From DAITPV01 sp050692555 (GTDB lineage: Bacteria; Actinomycetota; UBA4738; CALAEC01), in NCBI GenBank assembly GCA_050692555.1, contig JBOGVS010000003.1, positions 66,054 to 130,053 on the forward strand: DNA of 64,000 bases, read 5' to 3'. Below are positions 35,100 to 43,975 of this stretch, piece after piece. The notes under the pieces were generated by a model that saw only the letters and a list, made by a program, of their open reading frames with translations, made no database searches and was not told the DNA's origin. Every line of letters begins with the position of its first letter. Position 1 is the first letter of the stretch. The translations under genes and the position numbers were made by a program.

Positions 35100-35501
35100 T
35101 CAGGCGGGGATGGCCGCCACCACGTCCACCTCGATCAGGGCTTCGGGGCGGAACAGCCCGCTGACCTCGACGGTCGTGCTGGCCGGCGGGGGATCGGAGA
35201 GGTAGCGAGCCCGCACTTCCCGCACGCCCGCCAGCTGCCCGATGTCCGTCATGAACGTGGAGATCTTCACCACGGTCGAGAACGAGGCGCCGTTGGCCTC
35301 CAGGATGGCCTTCAGGTTCTCGAACACCTGCTCCGTCTGGCGGGCCATGTCGCCTTCGCCGACCAGGTTGCCGCCCGGCTCGTAGGCCACCTGGCCCGAC
35401 ACGAACAGGAGAACGCCGTCGCCGGTCTCGACCCGGACGGCGTGTGAGTAGTTCCCCACGGGTGGGGCGATCGACTCCGGATTCATCGCGGTGGTCCGCA
35501 T
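35100..35501 (-). CDS. RidA/YjgF family protein
   Basis: This is a 133-residue member of the RidA family, which hydrolyses reactive enamine/imine intermediates of PLP enzymes. Features are YSHAVRVETGDGVLLFVSGQVA, EQVFENLKAILEANGASFS and the C-terminal VDVVAAIPA. The arginine usually seen near residue 105 in deaminating RidA (R-x-A-V/P) appears as EVRARYLSDPPPASTTVEV, so the archetypal activity is plausible but not certain. GAGGAG precedes ATG 35501. Confidence 0.85.
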   Translation of the reverse strand: MRTTAMNPESIAPPVGNYSHAVRVETGDGVLLFVSGQVAYEPGGNLVGEGDMARQTEQVFENLKAILEANGASFSTVVKISTFMTDIGQLAGVREVRARYLSDPPPASTTVEVSGLFRPEALIEVDVVAAIPA

Positions 35502-35543
35502 GAAAGGCTCCTCTCTGTTCGAGCGGCCGACGGGCAGCCCCGG

Positions 35544-36578
35544 TCAGCCGCGGCCGGGCAGGGCCTGCTCCAACGTGCAGTCGCGAGGATCGCGGTCCGG
35601 CCGCCACCGGATGAACTGTCCCAGGTGACGCAGCCGTTCGCCCTGGAAGTGGTCGTAGGCCACCTCGCAGACCAGCTCGGGCTTCAGGGGGATCCACTCT
35701 CGCTCGTGGGCCCGCCACCGCGATGGGCCCCCCAGCATCGTGTCCAGGGCGAAGCTCTCGCCACCTTCCAGGGGGCGGAGCTTCTCCTGGATCGCCAGGC
35801 GATCCGAGACCGAGAACGCGCCGCTGGCTCCGATGTGGCGGAGGTTTCCCTCGGAGTCGTACAGCCCCAGCAACAGGGAGCCCACTCCCTTTCCCGACTT
35901 GTGCACCCGGTACCCTCCCACCACCGCCTCAAGGGTCCGTTGGTGCTTGACCTTCACCATGGCCCGCTTGCCGGGCTGGTAGGTGAGGTCCTCGCGCTTG
36001 GCGATCACGCCGTCCAGTCCCGACGGTTCCAGCTCCTCGAACCACCTGATGGCCTCGTTGGGGCGGGTGGTCTGGGGGGTGAGCACCACCTTGGTCCGAG
36101 GAGCAAGGATCGCCCGCATGGTTGCCGACGTGGTCTTCCTGGGGATCAACGTCGAGAGTCGGTCCCATCGTTCGGCCAGGGGGCGCTTGCGGAGATCGGA
36201 TCCACCCTCCGCCAGGAGGTCGAAGGCCACGAAGGAGGACGGCGTCTCCTTGGCCAGGCGGCGGACCCGCGACTCGGCGGGGTGGACCCGTTGTTGGAGC
36301 ACCTCGAAGTCCAGGACGCCGTCCCAGGCCACCACGATCTCGCCGTCCATCACGTATCGATCCGGAAGGCCCTTGGCCAGCGCGTCCACCAGCTCGGGAA
36401 AGTAACGGTGGAGCTCCTTGCCGCCGCGGCTCCCCAGGCGGATGCGGTCCCCGTCGCGAAACACGATGGCCCGGAACCCATCCCACTTGGGCTCGTACCG
36501 CCACCCCTCGCCGCGGGGGACCTCCTTCTCCAGCTTGGCCAGCATCGGCTCGACCGGGGGCTTCACCGGGAGCGTCAC
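35544..36578 (-). CDS. ligC: ATP-dependent DNA ligase, LigC type
   Basis: This is a 344-residue DNA ligase with the adenylation lysine at residue 31 (YEPKWDGFR), motif III YVMDGEIVVAWDG, motif IV GLDGVIAKR, motif V and an OB-fold end at LRHLGQFIRWRPDRDP. Size and sequence match mycobacterial LigC, a short-patch, excision or end-joining ligase. The GTG overlaps the stop of the hydrolase gene upstream. It is the last gene of the minus-strand operon that starts with a glycosyltransferase. The LigD-type polymerase at 62104-63477 could be its partner. Confidence 0.9.
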   Translation of the reverse strand: MTLPVKPPVEPMLAKLEKEVPRGEGWRYEPKWDGFRAIVFRDGDRIRLGSRGGKELHRYFPELVDALAKGLPDRYVMDGEIVVAWDGVLDFEVLQQRVHPAESRVRRLAKETPSSFVAFDLLAEGGSDLRKRPLAERWDRLSTLIPRKTTSATMRAILAPRTKVVLTPQTTRPNEAIRWFEELEPSGLDGVIAKREDLTYQPGKRAMVKVKHQRTLEAVVGGYRVHKSGKGVGSLLLGLYDSEGNLRHIGASGAFSVSDRLAIQEKLRPLEGGESFALDTMLGGPSRWRAHEREWIPLKPELVCEVAYDHFQGERLRHLGQFIRWRPDRDPRDCTLEQALPGRG

Positions 36579-37369
36579 CGGAGGGCCTCCTCCAGGAACT
36601 CCAGGACCACCCGGTTGAACAGGTCCGGTTTGCGGATGTTCGGCACGTGGTCGGCGTCCTCGATGACGGCCCGGCGGGCGCCGGGGATCCCAGCCACCAG
36701 GATCTCTCCCATCGCAGCGATCTCCTCGATGTCGCGATCTCCCCACACGACCTGCTTGGGCACGCCGATCTCGCCGAGCCGGTCGATGGCCCGGGGCTCG
36801 ATGGCCTCCCGGAGCTCGTCGTTCTCGATCGACTGGGCGTTCTCGTTCTCGTGGGCGATCCGTCGCTGGCGTTCGTCGTCACCGGTGCGCAAGGGAGTGA
36901 AGATGTCCAGGTAGACGTCCGTGGCGGTGGCCAGGTCCCCGGCGCGAGCGAGGGCCTCGGCCTCTTCCTGGCGCGCGTCGATCTCCGGCCTCCACTCGTC
37001 GAAGCCCCGGACCCCGGCGCCCACCAGCACCAGCGCAGTCACCCGTTCGGGCCGCGCCAGCACGACGTCGATGGAGACATAGCCGCCGAAGGACAGCCCC
37101 ACCAGGGCCGAGTGGTCGAACCCCGTGGCGTCCGTGACCGCCACGACGTCGTCGACGTCACGAAACGTTCCGGTGAGCGGATCCGAGCGCCCGAACCCTC
37201 GGGCGTCGAACCGCATCACCCTGAACCGCTCCGTGAACGCCTCCCACTGCTGGTCCCACATCCGCCGGTCCCACAGGCCGCCGTGGACCAGCACGACCGG
37301 AGGTCCGTCCCCGGCGATCTCGTAGTACAGGCGGGCGCCGTCTGAGGTGGTCGCGAACCCCAAGGTCAT
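36575..37369 (-). CDS. Alpha/beta hydrolase
   Basis: This is a 264-residue hydrolase with HGGLWDRRMWDQQW (oxyanion region), the nucleophile elbow GLSFGGY, an acidic residue in VWGDRDIEEI and the histidine in EDADHVPNI. The triad is complete. It resembles 3-oxoadipate enol-lactonase-like and haloperoxidase-like proteins, with no defined substrate. It overlaps gmhB (ATGA) and ligC (GTGA). Confidence 0.82.
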   Translation of the reverse strand: MTLGFATTSDGARLYYEIAGDGPPVVLVHGGLWDRRMWDQQWEAFTERFRVMRFDARGFGRSDPLTGTFRDVDDVVAVTDATGFDHSALVGLSFGGYVSIDVVLARPERVTALVLVGAGVRGFDEWRPEIDARQEEAEALARAGDLATATDVYLDIFTPLRTGDDERQRRIAHENENAQSIENDELREAIEPRAIDRLGEIGVPKQVVWGDRDIEEIAAMGEILVAGIPGARRAVIEDADHVPNIRKPDLFNRVVLEFLEEALR

Positions 37370-37914
37370 TCGGCCTCCAGGATGAGGTCGGCTGCGGCCG
37401 CCAGGTCGTCGGCTCGGAGAACGCCGGGGCCGGGGTCGTGGTCCGAGCCCGGCAGGAGCCCGTGGCCGGTGCGGACCACGATGGGCCGCACTCCCGCCGC
37501 CCGTGCGGCGCCCGTGTCGACGGGGTGGTCTCCCACCATCCACGAGCGCTCCAGGTCCAGGTCCAGCTCCGCCGCAGCCCGGGTCAGCATGCCGGGGCCG
37601 GGCTTGCGGCAGACGCACGGGCCGGTGAACTCGGGGTGGTGGGGGCAGAAGTACCAGCCCTCGAGCTCGGGGGCTCCCTGGGATCGGAGGAGCTCGGCGG
37701 CGTGGGTGTTCACGGCCCGGACCGCGTCCTCGGTGAACAGCCCTCGGGCCACGCCGGCCTGGTTGGACACCACCACGAGGACGAAGCCGGCCCCGGCCAG
37801 TCTTCGCAGGGCTTCGGGGACCCCCGGCAGGACCACAACGCCATCCGGCTCGCCGAGATGGCCCACTTCCTCGATGAGCGTGCCGTCGCGGTCGAGGAAG
37901 ATCGCCGGCCTCAC
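37366..37914 (-). CDS. gmhB: D-glycero-heptose-1,7-bisphosphate 7-phosphatase
   Basis: This is a 182-residue HAD phosphatase. Motif I is FLDRDGTLIEE, motif II VVSNQAGVARG, motif III the lysine in CRKPGPGM and motif IV GDHPVD. CPHHPEFTGPCVC gives the zinc-binding loop typical of GmhB. It removes the C7 phosphate during nucleotide-heptose synthesis. Its partners gmhA and hddA overlap upstream. Confidence 0.88.
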   Translation of the reverse strand: MRPAIFLDRDGTLIEEVGHLGEPDGVVVLPGVPEALRRLAGAGFVLVVVSNQAGVARGLFTEDAVRAVNTHAAELLRSQGAPELEGWYFCPHHPEFTGPCVCRKPGPGMLTRAAAELDLDLERSWMVGDHPVDTGAARAAGVRPIVVRTGHGLLPGSDHDPGPGVLRADDLAAAADLILEAE

Positions 37915-38501
37915 GGTGCCTGCTCGGCCAGCGCGCACAGCAGGTGGCCCACGGTGATGTGGCCCTGTTGCACGAGCCCGCTGGTCTCACCCGGGAGGTG
38001 GAGGCACACCTCGGCCAGCTCGTCGAGGGGAGAGTCCTCCGGCCCGACCAGGGCCACGATCCCGATGCCGGCTCGGCGCGCCTCCCGGGCGGCCCGCACC
38101 ACGTTCCCGGACCGTCCGCTGGTCGACAGGCACACCAGGACGTCGCCGGGTCGTCCCAGAGCCCGCACCTGCCGGGCGAACACGTCCTCATAGCCGTAGT
38201 CGTTGGCCACCGCGGTGAGCGCGGAGGTGTCGGTGGTCAGGGCCAACCCGGCCAGTGGCTCGCGTTCGCGAGAGCGGTCCAGGCGACCGACCAGCTCGGA
38301 GGCCAGGTGCTGGGCGTCGGCGGCGCTACCCCCGTTGCCGCAGAACAGGATCTTGCCGCCCCCCGACAGGGCCTTCGCGATCAGCTCGCCCGCCCGGGCG
38401 GTTTCGGAGGGAAGGGTGCCGCCGGCCGCCTCGGCGGCCAGACGGGCCGAGGCCTCCAGGTACTCCTTGGCCGCTCGCTCGCGTTCTACCGGACCCGCCA
38501 C
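37911..38501 (-). CDS. gmhA: Sedoheptulose-7-phosphate isomerase
   Basis: This is a 196-residue SIS-domain protein. GGKILFCGNGGSAADAQHLASELVG and LVCLSTSGRSGNVVRAAREAR are hallmark GmhA segments, with a histidine near the end (QQGHITVGHLLCALAE). It converts sedoheptulose 7-phosphate to D-glycero-D-manno-heptose 7-phosphate, the first committed step. GTG 38501 overlaps hddA by 16 bases. Some SIS proteins bind regulatory sugars instead, but the operon settles the role. Confidence 0.9.
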   Translation of the reverse strand: MAGPVERERAAKEYLEASARLAAEAAGGTLPSETARAGELIAKALSGGGKILFCGNGGSAADAQHLASELVGRLDRSREREPLAGLALTTDTSALTAVANDYGYEDVFARQVRALGRPGDVLVCLSTSGRSGNVVRAAREARRAGIGIVALVGPEDSPLDELAEVCLHLPGETSGLVQQGHITVGHLLCALAEQAP

Positions 38502-39544
38502 GTCTGCACGCCCTGGGGCTCGAAGTGGAACTTCTCGACCCGGGCTCCGGCCCGCTCCATGCGCTCGGCGATCGCCGGACGACGATCGAAGGGGCAGAAC
38601 AGCAGGAGGTAGCCGCCGCCGCCGGCACCCAGCAGCTTGCCGGCCAGCGCCCCACACCGTTTGGCCTCCTCGTACAGCTCGTCGATCCGAGCGTTGGTGA
38701 TGCCCTCCGCCAGGTGGCGCTTGGCTCGCCACGACTCGTCGAGGACGTCGGCGAACCACCCGAGGTCGCCGGTGAGCAGAGCTTCCTTCAGCTCCAGCGT
38801 GAGCTCCTTGATCCGCTCCAGCGAGGCCACCGACTCCCGGCGGCCGCTGACGTACCCCTCCACCTGTCGCCGGAGGATCCCGCCCGACTTCCGGGTCATC
38901 CCCGTGTAGCAGAGAAGGAGCGAACCGTGGAGCTCGTTCTCCACGTCGGGGGGAATCCGCAGTGGGTTGACCACCACGCGGTCTCGCCCCAAGAACTCGA
39001 TGAAGTTGAATCCCCCGAACGCACACGCGAACTGGTCCTGCATCCCCCCGGCCTGCCGTAGGTCGATCCGCTCCACCTCGAACGCGCGGTGGGCCAGCTC
39101 GTACGGCGTCAGCGGGGTGTGGTTCAGGTTGGCCACCGCGGCAAGCATGGCCACCACCAGCCCGGAGGAGGACCCCAGTCCCGACCCGGGAGGCGCGTCG
39201 CAGAACAAGTGGAGGTCCAGGCCGGTCTCAGGGGCCATGTGGCGCAGGCACGCCTTCACCAGGTCCAGGTGGCCGTCGAACACCAGGTCCTCGGGACTGG
39301 CGTACCGGGCCGAGTCGCCGTCCTCCGTGGAGACCTGGTACTCGGCGTCCTCCCTGGGGCGAAGGGAGGCGAAGGCGTACAGGTCGATGGTGGAGGAGAG
39401 CACGCATCCGCCGCGCTCCTCCGGGTACGGCATCACGTCGGTCCCGCCGCCCGAGAAGCTGACCCGCAGTGGAACCCGGGCCCGGATGGTGCCCGGAAGG
39501 GCTTCGGACCCATCGAGCCGGTCGGAACGCCGGGCGGTCTTCAC
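38486..39544 (-). CDS. hddA: D-glycero-D-manno-heptose 7-phosphate kinase (GHMP family)
   Basis: This is a 352-residue GHMP kinase. RVPLRVSFSGGGTDVMPYPEE opens it, PPGSGLGSSSGLVVAML is the ATP loop, and GKLLGAGGGGYLLLFCPFD is the third motif. Sequence and operon fit HddA, which adds phosphate at C1 of heptose 7-phosphate. The start at GTG 39544 overlaps the glycosyltransferase stop (GTGA). No nucleotidyltransferase (HddC/HldE-like) is present in the window, so the final activation step must be encoded elsewhere. Confidence 0.88.
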   Translation of the reverse strand: MKTARRSDRLDGSEALPGTIRARVPLRVSFSGGGTDVMPYPEERGGCVLSSTIDLYAFASLRPREDAEYQVSTEDGDSARYASPEDLVFDGHLDLVKACLRHMAPETGLDLHLFCDAPPGSGLGSSSGLVVAMLAAVANLNHTPLTPYELAHRAFEVERIDLRQAGGMQDQFACAFGGFNFIEFLGRDRVVVNPLRIPPDVENELHGSLLLCYTGMTRKSGGILRRQVEGYVSGRRESVASLERIKELTLELKEALLTGDLGWFADVLDESWRAKRHLAEGITNARIDELYEEAKRCGALAGKLLGAGGGGYLLLFCPFDRRPAIAERMERAGARVEKFHFEPQGVQTWRVR

Positions 39545-40668
39545 GACAGCACGTCGAGCAGGAGGCCCCGGAGCCGGGCGGCCACCGCGTCCCAGGTGAA
39601 CTCCCGCTGCACCCGGTCGGCCCCCGCCGCCCCCATCTTCGCCGCCTGCTCCGGGTCGTCCAGCATCGCCAGGATGGCCTCGGCCACCTCGTCGACCTCG
39701 TTCCCGTCCACCACCAGTCCGGTCTCGCCGTGGAGAACCGCCTCGGGAGCCCCGCCGGAGTCCCCGGCCACGCACGGCCGCCCCACCGCCGAGGCCTGGA
39801 GGAACACCGCGCCGAACGCTTCGACCTCCAGGCCCCACTTCCGGGTCCTGCACGGCATGGCGAACACGTCTCCGGCCCGGAAGTACGCCGGCACCTCCCG
39901 ATCGGGGACCTCCCCGACGAACACCACGTTGTCCTCGACCCGCTTGCGGTGCGCCAGGGTCCGCAGCCGTTCCAGGTCCGGGCCCGTGCCCACCACCAGG
40001 AACCGCACGTCCGGATAGTCCATGAGGATCCAGGGGAGAGCCCGGATCACCTTGTCCTGCCCCTTGCGAAGGGTGAGGCGGGAGACGCAGGAGATCACCG
40101 GCCCGTCCCCCAATCCATAGCGCTCGCGCACCAGGCGGTCCGAGACCGCCGTGTTGAACAGGGCGTCGTCCACACCTGGGGGCAGCAGCTCGATGCGGGG
40201 GCCGGGGCCGACCGCCGCGCGCAGCAGTTCGGTGGTCCAGTTCGACACGCCGAACAGCAGCGCGGCATGGCGGCCGATCGAGGACAGGACCGAGCGGGTC
40301 ACGGGAACCTGGCCGGCCCAGATCTCAACCCCATGAGTGAACGCGGTATAGGGGACCCCGGTCCGCCGGAGGATCTCCGGGCCCATCATCGCCAGGGGCG
40401 CGGCGGCTCCGAACAGCACGATGTCCACCCGGTCCTCCCGGACCAGCTGCTCCACTCGATCCCGCACCGCCCGTGTGGGATACATGCTCTGCGAGGACCA
40501 CCGCACCACCTTCTGGGGGAACGAAGCGTCGAAGTCCCGGGCGCCGGGCCAGTCGGAGGCGAGCACCGTCGCCTCGCCGGCCGGGAGCCTCCTGGCGAGG
40601 TGAGCCACGTAGTGGTTGATCCCGCCCACCTTGGGCGGGAAGTCGTTCGTGACGATCAGGACGTTCAT
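39541..40668 (-). CDS. Glycosyltransferase family 4
   Basis: This is a 375-residue GT-B glycosyltransferase resembling phosphatidyl-mannosyl/PimB-type enzymes. The N-terminal VTNDFPPKVGGINHYVAHLARRL begins the acceptor domain. VSRLTLRKGQDKVIRAL and the E-x7-E region (GLEVEAFGAVFLQASAVG) define the donor site. It is the first gene of the heptose operon, so it may transfer a heptose or hexose to a lipid or cell-wall acceptor. The donor is unproven. Confidence 0.88.
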   Translation of the reverse strand: MNVLIVTNDFPPKVGGINHYVAHLARRLPAGEATVLASDWPGARDFDASFPQKVVRWSSQSMYPTRAVRDRVEQLVREDRVDIVLFGAAAPLAMMGPEILRRTGVPYTAFTHGVEIWAGQVPVTRSVLSSIGRHAALLFGVSNWTTELLRAAVGPGPRIELLPPGVDDALFNTAVSDRLVRERYGLGDGPVISCVSRLTLRKGQDKVIRALPWILMDYPDVRFLVVGTGPDLERLRTLAHRKRVEDNVVFVGEVPDREVPAYFRAGDVFAMPCRTRKWGLEVEAFGAVFLQASAVGRPCVAGDSGGAPEAVLHGETGLVVDGNEVDEVAEAILAMLDDPEQAAKMGAAGADRVQREFTWDAVAARLRGLLLDVLS

Positions 40669-40714
40669 CAGCGCGTCTCGCGGTCGGTGGGGAGCGGCAC
40701 GGATGATACCCGGC

Positions 40715-41326
40715 CTAACCGGGGGTCACCGACGCCGACCGGCGCCGGAGGACGGTCCCCAGCCACACGTAGAAGATCGGGTGGATCACCACGCCGTACA
40801 ACACCGGTGGGAGGACCGTGATCTTGGTCGCGGGGTCGATGACCCCTGTCAGCCGGCCCAGGTAGACCAGGATCAGCAACGCGCCGCCGATCTCTCCGAC
40901 GATGCCCAGGCCGCGGTGGAACCCCCCGCCCCGGGTCATCAGCCACCCCACGATGAGCAGGGCCACGCCCAGGAGCCCGAACCGGAACACGCCGTAGGGG
41001 TCGGGCGCCGCTTCGTGTCCCAGCTCGGGGGTGAGCTCGTTCCCCAGACCCAGCCCACTGTTCTCGAGCTGGCCGAAGGCAGCGACGATGCCCAGGAGCA
41101 GGGCCAGGAGGGCGAACCCCCGGTCGACGTCCCTGAGTCCCAGGTACAGGGCCACGGTCACCGGCGTGGCCAACAGCGCCCCCACGAGGCCCAGGGCGAG
41201 CCAGATCTCCTGGAGGGGGCTCCCGGCACCCTGAACGATGGCTCCGAACAGGATCCCGTAGGCCAGGCCTCCGATACCCACGAGGATCGCGGAAGTCCCC
41301 GCGAACCGCTCGAACGACCTTGACAT
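40715..41326 (-). CDS. Six-helix membrane protein of unknown function
   Basis: This is a 203-residue hydrophobic protein with about six transmembrane segments and one polar loop at about 90-110. I see no catalytic motif. The overall layout recalls DUF4386-type proteins. AAGGGGGAGGG precedes ATG 41326, and TAGGAT on the minus strand near 41355 is a plausible -10 box. It lies upstream of, but separate from, the glycosyltransferase operon. Confidence 0.65.
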   Translation of the reverse strand: MSRSFERFAGTSAILVGIGGLAYGILFGAIVQGAGSPLQEIWLALGLVGALLATPVTVALYLGLRDVDRGFALLALLLGIVAAFGQLENSGLGLGNELTPELGHEAAPDPYGVFRFGLLGVALLIVGWLMTRGGGFHRGLGIVGEIGGALLILVYLGRLTGVIDPATKITVLPPVLYGVVIHPIFYVWLGTVLRRRSASVTPG

Positions 41327-41440
41327 GGAGAAGCCCTCCCCCTTTTCGACGGTTCATCCTACGCCGCCGCCCCCGGACCCTCGAAATCGAGGCCGGAAGC
41401 CGGATCGGCCTCCGGAAGGCCACTTGTCGGGTGGCTCCGG

Positions 41441-41446
41441 TACCCT
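41441..41446 (+). promoter_or_regulatory. pepN -10 box
   Basis: TACCCT ends six bases before ATG 41453. This spacing would put the transcription start at the A of the start codon, so the mRNA is probably leaderless. It also argues for ATG 41453 over the in-frame GTG at 41447. Confidence 0.55.
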
Positions 41447-41452
41447 GTGCGG

Positions 41453-43975
41453 ATGCGCAAGGCCGATCTCACTCGCGACGAGGCCGGGGAACGGGCCCGT
41501 CTGGTCTCCGGGCTTACGTATGAGGTCCACCTCGACCTCCGTGCCGATGAGACGTTCGCCACCGAAACCGTGGTGCGGTTCGCCTGTGCCGCCGCCGAGA
41601 CGTCCACGTTCCTGGAGTTCGTCGGAGAGGTCGAGTCCATCGAGCTGAACGGGACGGCCGTCGAGCCCTCCGCCCACGATGGCACCCGGATCCGGCTGTC
41701 CGGGCTGGCCGAGGCGAACGAGCTTCGGGTGACCTCACGGGGGTCCTACTCCCGGTCGGGGAAGGGCCTGAACCGGTTCCGGGATCCCGTCGACGGGGCG
41801 GTGTACGTGCACAGCGACCTGGAGCCGTTCGACGCACATCGAGTGTACCCGTGCTTCGACCAGCCGGACCTCAAGGGGACGTTCCGGTTCTCCGCGGTGG
41901 CCCCGACCGACTGGGAAGTGGTGTCCAACGTCCGCGCCGAGGCGGAGCCCGAAACCGAGGGCGACGCCCGCCGCTGGAGGTTCCGCCCCACCCTGTCAAT
42001 CCCCGCGTACATCTCGGTGCTGGTGGCCGGACCCTTCCACACGGTCCGGGATCGCCACCGGGACATCGACCTGGGGCTTTACTGCCGTCGGTCACTGGCC
42101 GAGCATCTCGAGCCCGAGGAGTGGCTCGAGGTGACCAGGCAGGGATTCGATTTCTTCGAGGACGCCTTCGGGTATCCCTACCCCTTCGACAAGTACGACC
42201 AGGTAGTGGTGCCGGAGTTCGCCGCCGGGGCCATGGAGAACGCGGGGTGCGTGACGTTCCACGAGCGGTACATCTTCCGTTCCCGAGTCACCAACGCCGC
42301 CCGGGAGATGCGGGCGGAGACGCTCCTCCACGAGATGGCCCACATGTGGTTCGGCGACCTGGTGACGATGCGGTGGTGGGACGACCTGTGGCTGAACGAG
42401 AGCTTCGCCACGTACGTCTCCGTGCTGTGCGAGGTGGAGGCAACCCGGTTCCGGCAAGCGTGGACCACGTTCGCCAACCAGGAGAAGACGTGGGCGCTCC
42501 AGCAGGACCAGCTCCCCACCACCCACCCCATCGTGGCCGACATCCCCGATGTTCGGTCGGTCCATCTCAACTTCGACGGCATCACCTACGCCAAGGGGGC
42601 ATCGGTCCTCAAGCAGCTGGTGGCCTGGGTGGGGATGGACCGGTTCCTCCACGGAATGAAGGTCTACTTCTCCCGCCACGAGTTCGGGAACGCGGAGCTG
42701 GCAGACTTCCTGGCGGTCCTCGAGGAGGCCTCGGGCCGCGACCTCCGGGCCTGGTCGAAGGAATGGCTTGAGACGCCGGGGGTCAACACCCTTCGGGCCG
42801 AGTTCGAGCAGGATGGGGAGGCGTTCCGATCCTTCGCCATCCGCCAGGAGGCGCCCGAAGCCTGGCCGACGCTTCGACGACATCGGGTAGGGGTAGGCCT
42901 GTACGACGCGGAGGACGGCCGGCTGGTCCGCCGGGAGCGATGGGAGGCAGACGTGATCGGCGAGCGCAGCGAGCTCGGCGACCTGGTGGGTGAGCGGGTG
43001 CCCGACCTGGTGCTCGTCAACGACGACGACCAGACGTTCACCAAGATCCGATTCGACGATCGGTCGCTGTCCACGGTCCTGGAGCGCCTGGGCGACATCG
43101 AGGATCCACTGGCCCGGACCCTGTGCTGGACGGCCACGTGGGACATGGTCCGGGACGCAGAGCTCCCGGCCCGCGACTACCTGGCGCTGGTCATCCGCCA
43201 CGCAGCGCGGGAGCAGGAGATCGGGGTCGTGGAGAGGAGCCTGGCCCAGGCCGCAAACGCGATCAACCAGTACGGCGACCCGGCGAACCGAGCCACGGCC
43301 AAAGAGGAGCTGGCAGCCGGGGCGCTGCTACGCCTGGAGTCCGCGGAGCCGGGGAGCGATCACCAGCTGGCCTGGGCCCGGGGGTTCATCGGGGCGGCCC
43401 GATCACCCGAGCATCTGGGACTCCTCCGAGGTCTGCTCGAGGGCTCGGTTTCCTTCGAGGGGCTGGCGGTTGATGCGGAGCTTCGGTGGGACATCGTGAC
43501 GGCCCTGGCGGCCGCGGGAGTCGACGACGCCGCAGCCCTCATCGACGCCGAGCTGGAGCGGGATCCCACCGACAAGGGCGAGCGGTACGCGGCCGGCGCC
43601 CGTGCCGCCCGACCCGACCCGGAGGCGAAGGCAGAGGCCTGGCGGAGCCTCCTCGAGGACCGTTCGCTCTCGCTGGCCATGCACGACGAGACCATGCGGG
43701 GGTTCCAGCAACCGGGACAGGAGCCGCTCCTCGAGCCCTACGCCGGACGGTACTTCGACGTCTTGCCGGAGGTGTGGGAGGACCGGGACCTGGAGTTCAC
43801 CCTCCACTTCGGCGAGGTGATGTATCCGCGCTTGATCGTGGACCGGCGAACCGTGGAGATGACGGAGGCCTACCTGGGCGGGGAGGACGTGCCCGGGCCG
43901 ATCCGCCGGCTCCTGCTCGAAGGCAAGGATCGGATCCTCCGAGCCCTGCGAGCCCGGGCCACCGACCGGGCGTGA
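41453..43975 (+). CDS. pepN: Aminopeptidase N (M1 zinc metallopeptidase)
   Basis: This is an 840-residue M1 aminopeptidase that removes N-terminal residues from cytoplasmic peptides. GAMEN (about residue 258) reads the substrate amino group. HEMAH (about 292) and the glutamate in LWLNESFATY bind zinc. A tyrosine near residue 375 (DGITYAKGASVLKQL) completes the site. The C-terminal ERAP1-like helical domain extends to the end. Length and domains match actinobacterial PepN. Its stop overlaps the MFS gene start (GTGA). Confidence 0.95.
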   Translation: MRKADLTRDEAGERARLVSGLTYEVHLDLRADETFATETVVRFACAAAETSTFLEFVGEVESIELNGTAVEPSAHDGTRIRLSGLAEANELRVTSRGSYSRSGKGLNRFRDPVDGAVYVHSDLEPFDAHRVYPCFDQPDLKGTFRFSAVAPTDWEVVSNVRAEAEPETEGDARRWRFRPTLSIPAYISVLVAGPFHTVRDRHRDIDLGLYCRRSLAEHLEPEEWLEVTRQGFDFFEDAFGYPYPFDKYDQVVVPEFAAGAMENAGCVTFHERYIFRSRVTNAAREMRAETLLHEMAHMWFGDLVTMRWWDDLWLNESFATYVSVLCEVEATRFRQAWTTFANQEKTWALQQDQLPTTHPIVADIPDVRSVHLNFDGITYAKGASVLKQLVAWVGMDRFLHGMKVYFSRHEFGNAELADFLAVLEEASGRDLRAWSKEWLETPGVNTLRAEFEQDGEAFRSFAIRQEAPEAWPTLRRHRVGVGLYDAEDGRLVRRERWEADVIGERSELGDLVGERVPDLVLVNDDDQTFTKIRFDDRSLSTVLERLGDIEDPLARTLCWTATWDMVRDAELPARDYLALVIRHAAREQEIGVVERSLAQAANAINQYGDPANRATAKEELAAGALLRLESAEPGSDHQLAWARGFIGAARSPEHLGLLRGLLEGSVSFEGLAVDAELRWDIVTALAAAGVDDAAALIDAELERDPTDKGERYAAGARAARPDPEAKAEAWRSLLEDRSLSLAMHDETMRGFQQPGQEPLLEPYAGRYFDVLPEVWEDRDLEFTLHFGEVMYPRLIVDRRTVEMTEAYLGGEDVPGPIRRLLLEGKDRILRALRARATDRA

